From Spectribacter acetivorans (lineage in GTDB: Bacteria > Pseudomonadota > Gammaproteobacteria > Nevskiales > Salinisphaeraceae): a DNA stretch of 34,713 bases. The position numbers and the translations under genes are program-made. This document shows positions 1 through 8,439 of the stretch, piece by piece. The stretch is taken from positions 1-34,713 of the forward strand of contig NZ_JAVRHY010000022.1 of assembly GCF_031846305.1 (NCBI RefSeq), given 5' to 3'. Under the pieces are notes generated by a model. It searched no databases. It had not been told where the DNA came from and saw only the letters and a program-made list of their open reading frames with translations. The number at the start of each line of letters is the position of its first letter. Positions within the stretch are counted from its first letter, which is position 1.

Positions 1-81
1 TTTTGGCGGGGTCGTAGATTGCCTGCCAATACAATCAAGTGAACTCGACCCACGCAAACCCTAAAAGGTCATGGCTGGCGC

Positions 82-112
82 TTGCATCCGTACCAGGGTT
101 CGGACTTATACT
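82..112 (+). promoter_or_regulatory. MerR-type promoter/operator of the copper operon
   Basis: A -35 box TTGCAT (82-87) and a -10 box TATACT (107-112) are separated by 19 bp, the stretched spacing typical of promoters activated by MerR-family regulators. The spacer holds a dyad: TCCGTACC (87-94) and GGTTCGGA (97-104), seven of eight positions complementary. It resembles the mer operator of Tn21/Tn501 in its CCGTAC half. It lies 39 bp upstream of the first copper gene and argues against any start of that gene before 113. The cognate regulator is inferred, not shown. Confidence 0.6.
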
Positions 113-150
113 CAAAAAATGCTAATGATCGACTGCCCATACTCACGCGC

Positions 151-504
151 ATGACCCGCCTGCTGCTGATCGCACTCTGCGTTCAACTGGCCGCGGCTAA
201 TACCGTGGCCGCGGCACCGTTTTGCGTGCACGCTCAAAGCGCATCGCAGACCATGCAGTCGAACATGGCGGATGGCCCCCACCACCATCTCCAAGCGCAG
301 GCAGGCTCAATGGAGGCGGAGGACGATTGTCCCTGTCATTGCGACGTGGCCGGTCACTGCGCGGCCAGTGCTGCCGGCGTCCTGAATTCAACTGGTCCTT
401 CGTCCGCCGATTACGAGCGTGAACACAGCGTGCCTTCCAAGTCGCGCGCTGATCTATTGCACGCCCACAAAAACCGCCTATACCGGCCGCCCTCTATCAC
501 CTGA
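151..504 (+). CDS. CopL-like small exported metal-binding protein
   Basis: A 117-residue protein that begins with a clear signal peptide (hydrophobic LLLIALC followed by small residues, cleavage probably near AAA-PF). The mature part has a His run (HHH) and a short Cys/His cluster, CPCHC then GHC, suitable for soft metal binding, and ends in a RPP-containing tail. An upstream in-frame TTG at 82 is rejected because it would lie inside the promoter. Position directly ahead of a cytochrome, CopA and CopB matches CopL of xanthomonad copLAB loci, a copper-responsive small protein; sequence similarity is only by composition and length, so the name is not given as a symbol. Probably periplasmic copper binding or regulation. 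Confidence 0.6.
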   Translation: MTRLLLIALCVQLAAANTVAAAPFCVHAQSASQTMQSNMADGPHHHLQAQAGSMEAEDDCPCHCDVAGHCAASAAGVLNSTGPSSADYEREHSVPSKSRADLLHAHKNRLYRPPSIT

Positions 505-537
505 AGTAACGCCCTGCAGTGCGGGGCACGGTAACCC

Positions 538-1026
538 GTGCCCAGTCCTGTTCTCTTACTTCGGAGTGATACATGCTCTACCCAAAAGACTCGCCCATCG
601 GGCAGTGCGTATTCGTCGAATAGGCGCGTATTTCACGCGCTAATTCTGCTAGCGCTGGGCCTGTTCGCCCAAGCTGCTGGGGCTCATGCCCCCAGCCATG
701 CCGACAAGCCTCGCTATGGCGGTGAAGTGCGCCGTGCAGGCGATCTGTTCCTGGAATTGGTTGCGGAGCCGGACAGACTCTCGGTTTATGCCCGTGACCA
801 ACGGGGCCGCCCAGTTTTGCTGGCGGATATGCGGGCCGAGGCCCTTCTCTGGACGGACCAGGGCACACGCGCTTTGACCTTGCGTCGCGCGAGCGAGCAA
901 CAACTGGTGGCGCCGGCGCAATTGCCGGATACGGGCGATTTCCGCGTGATCATTTCCCTGACCCCGCCCGCGAGCGAGCGGCGACAAGTGTTGTTCGGTC
1001 CTTTCTCCCTGGCTGCCTCGAAATGA
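538..1026 (+). CDS. Hypothetical exported protein with a doubtful start or frameshift
   Basis: Not recognised. The reading frame opens at a GTG (538) without a good ribosome binding site and contains a signal peptide only after about 30 residues (VFHALILLALGLFAQ, cleavage near AGAHA). The mature part, about 110 residues, looks like a small beta-rich periplasmic domain (alternating hydrophobics, phrases such as LSVYARDQRG and FRVIISLTPP). A better start, ATG at 573 with CGGAG upstream, is in another frame and stops after 16 codons at 621-623; a single-base shift between 573 and about 620 would join it to the signal peptide. Either an indel or an unusual start is therefore likely. It sits between the CopL-like gene and the cytochrome in the copper operon. 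Confidence 0.55.
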   Translation: MPSPVLLLRSDTCSTQKTRPSGSAYSSNRRVFHALILLALGLFAQAAGAHAPSHADKPRYGGEVRRAGDLFLELVAEPDRLSVYARDQRGRPVLLADMRAEALLWTDQGTRALTLRRASEQQLVAPAQLPDTGDFRVIISLTPPASERRQVLFGPFSLAASK

Positions 1027-1060
1027 GTCCGGCAGTTACCGAGCTTTACGGAGAATCCCC

Positions 1061-1867
1061 ATGAAAACAGTCATCATCACCCTGGTTGTCCTAATCGTCG
1101 GTGCCGTAATCGCAGTGCCGACGGTGGTTTATTCCGGTCTGTTCAACGTGGCCGCCACCTGGCGGGATCCCGCGCCGGTGGCTTGGCTGCTGCACAGCAC
1201 CTACGCCAACTCGGTCGCAGTGCGTGCCGATGAAATACAAGTGCCGGCGAACTTGGGCGGCCGCGAGCGAGTGCTGCAAGGCGCACGCAACTTTATGGCC
1301 ATGTGCAGCGGCTGTCATACACCGCCCGGGAAGTCGAAGACCCCGGTAAGTACCGGCCTTAATCCGCCGCCGCCGGATTTGGCGGAGATCATCCCGCACC
1401 GCACGCTGGCCGAAGCGTTTTGGGTCATCAAAAACGGTGTGCGCATGACCGGCATGCCGGCCTTTGGCCCCACCCACAAGGACGAAGAGCTGTGGGCGCT
1501 GGTCGCCTTTCTCGACCAAATGTCAGAGGCCACGCCCGAGGCTTACAACACCCTGGTAGCCCAGGCCAAGCGCAGCGCGCCGGCTGATGATGGCCACGGC
1601 CATCGGCATGGTAGTGAAGCGGAAACAGTCGACCCGGGCGGCCACGATTCGGCGTCCTCGGAAGGTCACGGCGGACCCGGCCATCACGACGCCAAGTCGG
1701 AGCAAGGGCAAACCGGCGATATGCAAGGCATGCGCATGCAGGGCAATAGCGCCGCACCCAAGGCCAACGAACCCGCCAGCCCGAGCCACGGCGCGCCGGG
1801 CCACCATGACGAAAAACCGGCCACTCAACCGCCACCGGCCGACGACGGCCACGACCATCAGCATTAA
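1061..1867 (+). CDS. Membrane-anchored cytochrome c with His-rich tail
   Basis: A 268-residue class I c-type cytochrome. Residues 5-25 form an uncleaved N-terminal membrane anchor; the haem motif CSGCH is at 82-86 and the distal Met ligand is probably M132 in GMPAF. Residues from about 175 to the end are a low-complexity extension with at least thirteen His, often in GHH or GHDH contexts, likely to bind copper in the periplasm. The role is inferred: electron transfer to or from the multicopper oxidase encoded next, plus metal sequestration. AGAATCCCC-type spacing to the upstream gene is short (34 bp), and copA follows 45 bp later, so it belongs to the copper operon. The haem domain is ordinary; the His tail is the unusual part. 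Confidence 0.85.
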   Translation: MKTVIITLVVLIVGAVIAVPTVVYSGLFNVAATWRDPAPVAWLLHSTYANSVAVRADEIQVPANLGGRERVLQGARNFMAMCSGCHTPPGKSKTPVSTGLNPPPPDLAEIIPHRTLAEAFWVIKNGVRMTGMPAFGPTHKDEELWALVAFLDQMSEATPEAYNTLVAQAKRSAPADDGHGHRHGSEAETVDPGGHDSASSEGHGGPGHHDAKSEQGQTGDMQGMRMQGNSAAPKANEPASPSHGAPGHHDEKPATQPPPADDGHDHQH

Positions 1868-1912
1868 TCGAAAACTCTCGCACAAACCAATCGCTTTAAC
1901 CACGAGGTAGAT

Positions 1913-3862
1913 ATGCACCACCTTAACTACAACAAAGACCGCCGCCGCCTGTTACAGGCCATGGCCTCCGCGGGCCTGCTGGCCAGTTTCGACGCGCTAT
2001 TGCCGGGCTACGCCCAAACCAGCGGCGGGCATCTGGCCACACCGACCTCGGACGTGCCCGGCGGGCGTCCCGGCCCGGTAAACATGGACATCGCCATCCG
2101 CCGGGAGGGCATCAAGATTGCCGGCGGTCAGGCTTCGGCGACTACCCTGAATCGCACCATTCCCGGACCCATTGTCGAGCTATGGGAGGGTCACGACGCC
2201 GTGTTGCGCGTCACCAACCACTTGGAAGAAAGCAGTTCCATCCACTGGCACGGCATTCTGCTGCCGTTTCAGATGGACGGCGTGCCGGGCGTGGTCTTTC
2301 CCGGCATTGCGCCCGGTGAAACCTTCGAGGCGCGCTTCCCGGTGCGCCAGTACGGCACCTACTGGTACCACAGCCACACCGGTTTACAGGAGCAAACCGG
2401 GATGTATGGCCCCATCGTTATCCATCCCAAGGAGCCTGAGCCGTTCAGCTACGACCGGGACTATGTGGTGCAGCTATCCGACTGGACCTTTGAAGACCCC
2501 TACCGGGTCATGGCCAAGCTCAAGAAGATGAGCGACTACTACAACTTCAACCAGCGCACCGTGGGCGAGTTCGCCGACGACATTCAAGCTGCCGGCCTGG
2601 GCCCCACGCTTCGAGACCGTCTGGCCTGGGGCAATATGCGCATGAGCCCGACCGACATCGCCGACATTACCGGCTACACCTATACCTACCTGATGAACGG
2701 CCGGCACCCGGCCGGCAACTGGACCGGGCTGTTCAAGCCCGGCGAGCGCATCCGCCTGCGTTTTATCAACTCCGGCGCCATGAGCTTTTTCAACGTGCGC
2801 ATTCCGGGCCTGGCCATGACCGTGGTTCAAGCCGATGGCCAAAATGTGGAGCCGGTGGAAACCGACGAGTTCCAGATTGGGGTGGCCGAAACCTATGATG
2901 TGATCGTCGAGCCGCAGGCCGACCAGGCCTACACCATCATGGCCGAGTCCATGGACCGCAGCGGCTACGCCCGCGGCACCCTGGCGCCGCGCGCCGGTAT
3001 GACCGCGGCGGTACCGCCGCTGCGCGAACCGCCGGAGCGCACGATGATCGATATGGGGATGGATATGAGCTCCATGGATATGGAAGGTATGGACATGGGC
3101 GGCATGCAGAAAGCGCCCGGCGGCAAAATGGCCATGCCCGAAGCCAGGTCAGGCGGCATGAAAGGCATGCAGGACATGCAGCACACGGGTCACGACATGA
3201 GTGGCATGCAGAAAAACGCCGACAAGGATATGGCCGGGATGAAAGGCATGGGCGGCATGCAAGGTATGGAAAAAATGCAAGGCGTCGACAGCATGATGGA
3301 AGCGGCTGGCCCCATCGTCGCCCGACATGGGCCGGATCAGCACGGCCCAGGCAACATCACCGTCGCCGACGTGCAGCGCGACCGCCTGGCCGAGCCGGGC
3401 ACCGGCCTGGAAAATGTGGGCCACCGGGTACTGACCTACTCGCAGTTGCGCAACGTCAAACCGATGGCCGACACGCGCGAGCCCTCGCACACCTTCGAAC
3501 TGCACCTGACGGGCAACATGGAACGCTATATGTGGTCGTTCGACGGCAAGGAATTCCACGAGGTCACCAGCCCCATCGACTTCCCGTATGGCGAGCGGGT
3601 GCGGCTGATCATGGTGAACGACACCATGATGGAGCACCCCATCCACCTGCACGGCATGTTCATGGAGTTGGAAAACGGCCAGGGCGACCGCCTGCCGTTC
3701 AAGCACACCATTAACGTCAGGGCGTCCGAGCGGGTCTCCTTGCTAATCACCGCCGACGAACCGGGCCGCTGGGCCTTCCACTGTCATCTGCTCTACCACA
3801 TGGAAATGGGCATGTTCCGCGTGGTGCGCGTCATGGATCAATCGGGAGCCAAAAATGTTTAA
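1913..3862 (+). CDS. copA: CopA multicopper oxidase, periplasmic copper resistance
   Basis: A 649-residue laccase-like oxidase of the PcoA/CopA family that oxidises Cu(I) to Cu(II) and binds copper in the periplasm. The N-terminus has a twin-arginine signal (RRRLLQ, residues 10-15). Three cupredoxin domains carry the copper ligands: HWHG at 111-114, HSH at 153-155, HPIHLHG from 575, and HCH at 623-625 with H629 and M634 completing the type 1 site. Residues about 378-464 form a Met-rich insert with repeated MDM, GMxGM and MQ units, typical of CopA and thought to bind Cu(I). Its stop overlaps the start of copB by 8 bp, indicating translational coupling. Confidence 0.95.
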   Translation: MHHLNYNKDRRRLLQAMASAGLLASFDALLPGYAQTSGGHLATPTSDVPGGRPGPVNMDIAIRREGIKIAGGQASATTLNRTIPGPIVELWEGHDAVLRVTNHLEESSSIHWHGILLPFQMDGVPGVVFPGIAPGETFEARFPVRQYGTYWYHSHTGLQEQTGMYGPIVIHPKEPEPFSYDRDYVVQLSDWTFEDPYRVMAKLKKMSDYYNFNQRTVGEFADDIQAAGLGPTLRDRLAWGNMRMSPTDIADITGYTYTYLMNGRHPAGNWTGLFKPGERIRLRFINSGAMSFFNVRIPGLAMTVVQADGQNVEPVETDEFQIGVAETYDVIVEPQADQAYTIMAESMDRSGYARGTLAPRAGMTAAVPPLREPPERTMIDMGMDMSSMDMEGMDMGGMQKAPGGKMAMPEARSGGMKGMQDMQHTGHDMSGMQKNADKDMAGMKGMGGMQGMEKMQGVDSMMEAAGPIVARHGPDQHGPGNITVADVQRDRLAEPGTGLENVGHRVLTYSQLRNVKPMADTREPSHTFELHLTGNMERYMWSFDGKEFHEVTSPIDFPYGERVRLIMVNDTMMEHPIHLHGMFMELENGQGDRLPFKHTINVRASERVSLLITADEPGRWAFHCHLLYHMEMGMFRVVRVMDQSGAKNV

Positions 3863-4667
3863 AACTAAATCGTTGACCCGCCTGCTGCTCACTGCGAGTT
3901 TGGCCACGGCAGTCAGTCTGGCGCAAGCCGAAGACAACGCCGGCAAGGCGCCGCTGGACAGCGTGGTGCCGGAGGGACCGGTGGAGCCGCGCAGCGGCGC
4001 GCCCAAGGAATGGCCCTACGGTTTCATGGACAAAAAGCCGTTTGGCATGGCGCTGATAGACCGGCTGGAATACGGCGACGGCGAAGGCCCGAATACCTAT
4101 CTTTGGGATGCTCAGGGCTGGTACGGCGGCGACTACAACAAGTTCTGGTGGAAAACCGAAGGCGAGGGCCCCACCCACGGCGGCGGTCCGGAGGACACCG
4201 AGTTCCAGGCGTTGTACAACCGCACCATCAGCCCGTTCTGGGGCGCCCAGGCGGGCATCCGCTACGACACCAATCCAGGGCAAGACCGCGGCTTCGCCGT
4301 GCTCGGTATCCAGGGTCTGGCGCCGTATTGGTTTGAATCGGACACCGCGTTTTTCGTCAGCGAGGACGGCGACGTGAGTTTTCGCGGCGAGTTCGAGTAC
4401 GAGTTGTTGCTCACCCAGCGTTTGATTCTGCAGCCGCGGCTGGAACTCAACGCCAGCGCCAACGACGTGCCTGAATACGGCCTGGGCCAGGGCATCAACA
4501 ACACCGAAATGGGGCTGCGCCTGCGCTACGAGATCAAGCGCGAGTTCGCGCCCTACATCGGCGTGCGCTGGGAACAACTTTATGGCGAAACCAAGGATAT
4601 CGCCCAGCGTGCGGGTGAAAATACCTCGAATACCTCCTTCGTCGTAGGGATTCGGGCATGGTACTAA
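3855..4667 (+). CDS. copB: CopB outer-membrane copper resistance protein
   Basis: A 270-residue protein with a signal peptide cleaved near AQA-ED. The region around residue 50 has the family phrase PYGFMDKKPFG, followed by YGDGEGPNTYLWDAQGWYGG and alternating beta strands ending in an aromatic residue (IRAWY), as for PcoB/CopB outer-membrane barrels. This CopB lacks the long Met/His-rich N-terminal region present in some homologues, which is compensated in the operon by the His-rich cytochrome and Met-rich CopA. It partners CopA, probably moving or sequestering copper at the outer membrane. Start ATG lies within the last codons of copA; the stop overlaps the next gene by 10 bp. Confidence 0.92.
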   Translation: MFKTKSLTRLLLTASLATAVSLAQAEDNAGKAPLDSVVPEGPVEPRSGAPKEWPYGFMDKKPFGMALIDRLEYGDGEGPNTYLWDAQGWYGGDYNKFWWKTEGEGPTHGGGPEDTEFQALYNRTISPFWGAQAGIRYDTNPGQDRGFAVLGIQGLAPYWFESDTAFFVSEDGDVSFRGEFEYELLLTQRLILQPRLELNASANDVPEYGLGQGINNTEMGLRLRYEIKREFAPYIGVRWEQLYGETKDIAQRAGENTSNTSFVVGIRAWY

Positions 4668-5161
4668 GCGTTTTGCGCCACCGGTTTCGCTGGCGATTGC
4701 TAAGCCTGATGCTGGTTACCCTCACCCTGGCCGCTTGCGGCCGGGGTGAGGCGCCCGCGCCGTCGGCGACCGACTGGCCCGACGCCGTGGTCTACAAAAG
4801 CCCCACCTGCGGTTGTTGTACCGAATGGGTCGAGCATTTGCGTGCGAATGGCTTCCCGGTGCAAGTCCGCGAACCTGATGATCTCAATGCGGTAAAAGAC
4901 CGCTTGGGCGTGCCCAACGATATGCGCTCCTGCCATACCGCTGAGATAGACGGTTACGTCATCGAAGGCCATGTGCCGGCGGCTGACATCCAGCGGCTGT
5001 TGCGCAGGAGGCCCAGGGCCAAAGGCCTGGCCGTGCCAGGCATGCCCCTGGGTTCTCCCGGCATGGAGGTGGACGACCGCCGGCAAGCCTATACGGTGTG
5101 GCTGCTTCAGGGCGATGGCAAAGCCTCGTTTGCGGACTACCCGGCCCGGAACCTGGAATGA
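4658..5161 (+). CDS. DUF411 metal-binding lipoprotein
   Basis: A 167-residue DUF411 protein. The N-terminus is a lipoprotein signal with lipobox LAAC (Cys27). The diagnostic segment is SPTCGCC (Cys51, Cys53, Cys54) followed by W and later MRSCHT, then GYVIEGHVPA and the family phrase GLAVPGMPLGSPGM. DUF411 members, including CopG-type proteins of copper clusters, are small periplasmic copper-binding proteins with a thioredoxin-like fold; the three-Cys cluster and the later Cys-His fit copper binding and possibly redox change. It overlaps copB by 10 bp and is the last gene of the copper operon. No terminator is evident behind it. Confidence 0.88.
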   Translation: MVLSVLRHRFRWRLLSLMLVTLTLAACGRGEAPAPSATDWPDAVVYKSPTCGCCTEWVEHLRANGFPVQVREPDDLNAVKDRLGVPNDMRSCHTAEIDGYVIEGHVPAADIQRLLRRRPRAKGLAVPGMPLGSPGMEVDDRRQAYTVWLLQGDGKASFADYPARNLE

Positions 5162-5192
5162 TCGAACGTGCTGTCAAACAACAGACAGGCCC

Positions 5193-5224
5193 TTGACTCC
5201 GTACCAAGCTAAAGACTTTAGACT
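5193..5224 (+). promoter_or_regulatory. Candidate MerR-type promoter of the ATPase operon
   Basis: A -35 box TTGACT (5193-5198) and a -10 box TAGACT (5219-5224) lie 20 bp apart, as in ZntR-type promoters. The left half TCCGTACC matches that in the promoter at 82-112 but the right half does not mirror it; instead a 13-bp palindrome CTAAAGACTTTAG (5209-5221) spans the rest. Autoregulation by the MerR-type gene that starts 29 bp downstream is inferred. Confidence 0.45.
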
Positions 5225-5252
5225 CCAAGATATCAGCACATGGAGACGCCAC

Positions 5253-5654
5253 ATGAGTTATTCCATTGGGCAATTGGCAAAAAGCGCGGACACGGGTGTC
5301 GAGACCATCCGTTTCTACGAGCGGCGCGGTCTAATGCCCGACCCGCCGCGCGCGCCCAGCGGCTATCGCCGCTATCCGCGCGACGCCACGGATCGCCTGC
5401 TGTTCATCCGCCGCGCCAAGCGCCTGGGCTTCACCCTGGACGAGGTCGGCACGCTGCTGCGGCTCCAGGACGGTGGCGAGCGCAGCGAAGTCAAAGCCAT
5501 CGCCCAAGCCAAGCTGGCCCAGATCGAGGCCCGCATCGACGACCTGCGGCGGATGCGCAAGACCCTGGCCGAACTGGAAAAGCAGTGTTCCGGTCATGGT
5601 CCCGTGCCCGGCTGCCCCATCATCGAAGCCTTAAGCGACGGGAGCGAGGCATGA
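5253..5654 (+). CDS. MerR-family metal regulator, CueR-like
   Basis: A 133-residue activator of the MerR family. Residues 4-45 form the winged helix (IGQLAKSADTGVETIRFYERRG, then GYRRY), followed by the dimerisation helix and a C-terminal metal loop with Cys112 and Cys121. Position 78 is Ser, like Ser77 of CueR and unlike the Cys of MerR and ZntR, which suggests a monovalent ion, Cu(I) or Ag(I). The loop, however, has eight residues between the cysteines as in MerR/ZntR, one more than in CueR. The ATG at 5253 is chosen because it begins the DNA-binding domain; earlier in-frame codons belong to the preceding gene. The stop overlaps the ATPase start (ATGA), so both are one operon. Confidence 0.85.
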   Translation: MSYSIGQLAKSADTGVETIRFYERRGLMPDPPRAPSGYRRYPRDATDRLLFIRRAKRLGFTLDEVGTLLRLQDGGERSEVKAIAQAKLAQIEARIDDLRRMRKTLAELEKQCSGHGPVPGCPIIEALSDGSEA

Positions 5655-8053
5655 ACGAGATGACTGCCACGGATCCAGTCTGCGGCATGACCGTGGACCC
5701 CGAGCAGGCGCTTAGCCACGAGCACGCCGGCGAGACCTATCATTTCTGCAGCGCGCGCTGCCGGGACAAGTTCGCCGCGGACCCCGAGATGATCCTGAAT
5801 CCGGATGCGTCGGCACAGCCAACCGCCGAAGCCAAGGCGGACAAATACATCTGCCCGATGTGCGCCGGTGTCGAGAGCGATCGGCCGGGCGACTGCCCGA
5901 AATGCGGCATGGCGCTGGAGCCGGCGTCCCCGCCCAAGCGGCGCACCCAATATACCTGTCCCATGCACCCGGAAATCGTGCGCGACGAGCCCGGTGACTG
6001 CCCCAAGTGCGGCATGGCGCTGGAGCCCACGACCGTGTCCAGCGACGAGGACGACGGCGAGCTCAAGATCATGAGCCGGCGCTTCTGGGTCAGCGTGCCG
6101 CTGTCTATGGCGGTGCTGGTGCTGGCCATGGGCGAGATGGTGCCCGGATTGAGTATCCGCGAATTTTTCGGTGCAACGTTTGGTTGGCTTCAGTTCGTGC
6201 TGGCCACCCCGGTCGTCCTGTGGTGCGGCGGCTTCGCCTTTCAGCGGGGCTGGAAATCCGTGCTCAACGTCAGCCCCAACATGTGGACGCTGATTGCACT
6301 AGGTGTGGGCGCGGCCTACGGATTTTCCATCTTCGCGCTGCTGCTGCCCGATTTATTGCCCGCCGCCTTCAAGAGCGAGGCCGGCCACGCGCCGATCTAT
6401 TTCGAGGCCGCCGCGGTCATTATTACGCTGATTCTGCTGGGCCAAGTGATGGAGGCGCGCGCACGCGGGCAGACCTCGCAGGCGCTCAAGTCGTTGTTGG
6501 ATCTGGCGCCACCCACGGCCAACCGGCTTGACGATGACGGCAATGAAGAAGAGGTCTCGCTGGACGCGCTTGAAACCGGCGATAAGTTGCGCGTGCGCCC
6601 CGGCGAGAAAGTGCCGGTGGACGGCGAGATTATCGAGGGCCGCTCGAGCCTGGATGAATCCATGATTACCGGCGAGCCGATCCCGCAGGAAAAAGAAGTG
6701 GGGGATACCGTCACCGGCGGCACCGTCAACCAGACCGGCGGCTTCGTCATGCGTGCCGGCCAAGTCGGCGAGGATACCGTACTGGCCCGCATTGTCGACA
6801 TGGTGGCGCAAGCCCAACGCTCGCGCGCGCCCATCCAGGGCCTGGCGGACAAGGTCGCCAGCGTGTTCGTGCCCGCCGTGGTGGCGGTCGCCATCCTCGC
6901 CTTCGTCGCCTGGGCCTGGGCCGGGCCCGCGCCGGCCCTGTCCTATGCCCTGGTGGCGGCGGTGTCGGTGCTGATCATCGCCTGCCCCTGCGCGCTGGGC
7001 CTGGCCACGCCGATGTCCGTGATGGTCGGCGTGGGCCGCGGCGCCCGCGACGGTGTGCTGATCCGCGACGCCGAGGCCCTGGAGCTGATGGAGCAGGTGG
7101 ACGTGCTGCTGGTGGACAAGACCGGCACCCTGACCGAGGGCAAGCCCAAGCTGGTCGGCGTGGAAACGGCCGAAGGCGTCGATGAACAGGAGTTACTGAA
7201 GTTCATCGCCTCGCTGGAAAACGCCAGCGAGCACCCGCTGGCCAGGTCGATCGTCGAGGGCGCCGCCGAGCGCGGCATCAAGCCGGTCGACACCGACGAC
7301 TTCGACTCGATCACCGGCAAAGGCGTGCGCGGCACGGTCGACGGCCGCGCGGTGCTGATCGGCAACAGCCGGCTGATGCAGGATAACGCTATTGATCCGG
7401 GCCCCCTGGCCGATGCCGCGGACAAGCGCCGAAGCGAGGGCGAGACCGTCATGCTCGCCGCGGTGGACGGCGAGATCGCCGGCCTGATCGCGGTGGCCGA
7501 CCCCATCAAGGGTTCCACCCGCGAGGCCGTGCGTATTCTGCATGAGGCCGGACTGCGCATCATCATGCTTACCGGCGACAACGAAAAAACCGCGCAGGCG
7601 GTCGCCGATCAACTGGGCATCGACGAGGTCCAGGCCAACGCCCTGCCCGAGGACAAGCACGCCCTGGTGGAAAAGCTGCAAGGCGAGGGCCGCAAGGTGG
7701 CCATGGCCGGCGACGGCGTCAACGACGCCCCGGCGCTGGCCCAGGCCGAGGTCGGCATCGCCATGGGCACCGGCACCGACGTGGCCATGGAGAGCGCGCG
7801 CATCACCCTGGTCAAGGGCGACCTGCGCGGCATCGCCAAGGCCCGCCGACTGTCCGAAACCACCATGCGCAACATCCGCCAGAACCTATTCTTCGCCTTC
7901 GTCTACAACGGCGCCGGGGTGCCGGTGGCCGCCGGGGTGCTGTATCCGTTCATCGGGCTGTTGCTGAACCCGATGATCGCCGCCGCCGCCATGAGCTTCT
8001 CGTCGGTGTCGGTGATCGGCAATGCCCTGCGGTTGCGGCGAGTCCGGCTGTGA
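5651..8053 (+). CDS. P1B-type copper/silver-exporting ATPase with YHS and HMBD domains
   Basis: An 800-residue inner-membrane ATPase that exports monovalent copper or silver from the cytosol. The N-terminus holds a YHS domain (VCGM at 10-13, FCSARC at 32-37) and two heavy-metal-binding (HMBD) repeats beginning near residues 66 and 101, each ending GDCPKCGMALEP. The first repeat reads CPMC where the second has the usual CPMHPE. The core shows the CPC metal site (445-447), DKTGT phosphorylation site (Asp489), the HP motif in SEHPLA and GDGVND from 687. There is no classical HMA domain; this architecture is the CopA/CopF type common in proteobacterial copper islands. The ATG at 5651 overlaps the regulator's stop. 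Confidence 0.95.
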   Translation: MNEMTATDPVCGMTVDPEQALSHEHAGETYHFCSARCRDKFAADPEMILNPDASAQPTAEAKADKYICPMCAGVESDRPGDCPKCGMALEPASPPKRRTQYTCPMHPEIVRDEPGDCPKCGMALEPTTVSSDEDDGELKIMSRRFWVSVPLSMAVLVLAMGEMVPGLSIREFFGATFGWLQFVLATPVVLWCGGFAFQRGWKSVLNVSPNMWTLIALGVGAAYGFSIFALLLPDLLPAAFKSEAGHAPIYFEAAAVIITLILLGQVMEARARGQTSQALKSLLDLAPPTANRLDDDGNEEEVSLDALETGDKLRVRPGEKVPVDGEIIEGRSSLDESMITGEPIPQEKEVGDTVTGGTVNQTGGFVMRAGQVGEDTVLARIVDMVAQAQRSRAPIQGLADKVASVFVPAVVAVAILAFVAWAWAGPAPALSYALVAAVSVLIIACPCALGLATPMSVMVGVGRGARDGVLIRDAEALELMEQVDVLLVDKTGTLTEGKPKLVGVETAEGVDEQELLKFIASLENASEHPLARSIVEGAAERGIKPVDTDDFDSITGKGVRGTVDGRAVLIGNSRLMQDNAIDPGPLADAADKRRSEGETVMLAAVDGEIAGLIAVADPIKGSTREAVRILHEAGLRIIMLTGDNEKTAQAVADQLGIDEVQANALPEDKHALVEKLQGEGRKVAMAGDGVNDAPALAQAEVGIAMGTGTDVAMESARITLVKGDLRGIAKARRLSETTMRNIRQNLFFAFVYNGAGVPVAAGVLYPFIGLLLNPMIAAAAMSFSSVSVIGNALRLRRVRL

Positions 8054-8140
8054 ATTTGATCCATGGTCAATGGCGGATCGCGATATAAGGGCAAGGATTC
8101 GGTTGATCTGATCGAGAGACAAACGAAATGGAGCACTGCC

Positions 8141-8425
8141 ATGAGTGATTCGACCCAAACCACGAACAGTCTGCGCATCGGCCCGCTGGGCCACAGCCTG
8201 TCCCTGCTGCTACTGATCAGCTATCTGCTATGCGTGGGATTCGGCCTGATCGCGCCCGAGTCCATGCAAATGTACAAGGCCTGGGCGCCCCTGCTGCCCG
8301 GCTTCGAGTGGCTGAGTTTCTCCGGCTTTCTGATCGGGCTGGTGGAGGCCTATCTGTATGGCTGGTATATCGCCATCGTGTTCGTGCCGCTGTATCGCCG
8401 GTTTGCCGGCAGCAACGGTTCTTAA
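8141..8425 (+). CDS. DUF5676-like small inner-membrane protein
   Basis: A 94-residue protein with two membrane helices (about residues 19-40 and 58-85) joined by a short segment with PESMQMYKAWAPLLPG and ending in a basic RRF. It fits the DUF5676 family of small membrane proteins often placed next to copper-transporting ATPases; function unknown. The ATG at 8141 is preferred because the upstream in-frame part is a non-conserved 26-residue extension. It lies 87 bp after the ATPase and 14 bp before a CDF gene, in the same direction. Confidence 0.7.
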   Translation: MSDSTQTTNSLRIGPLGHSLSLLLLISYLLCVGFGLIAPESMQMYKAWAPLLPGFEWLSFSGFLIGLVEAYLYGWYIAIVFVPLYRRFAGSNGS

Positions 8426-8439
8426 AAGTAGGAGGAACC

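Noticed and set aside
5171..5188. Terminator between the DUF411 gene and the MerR gene
   Set aside because: CTGTC/GACAG gives only a 5-bp stem with no T-run.
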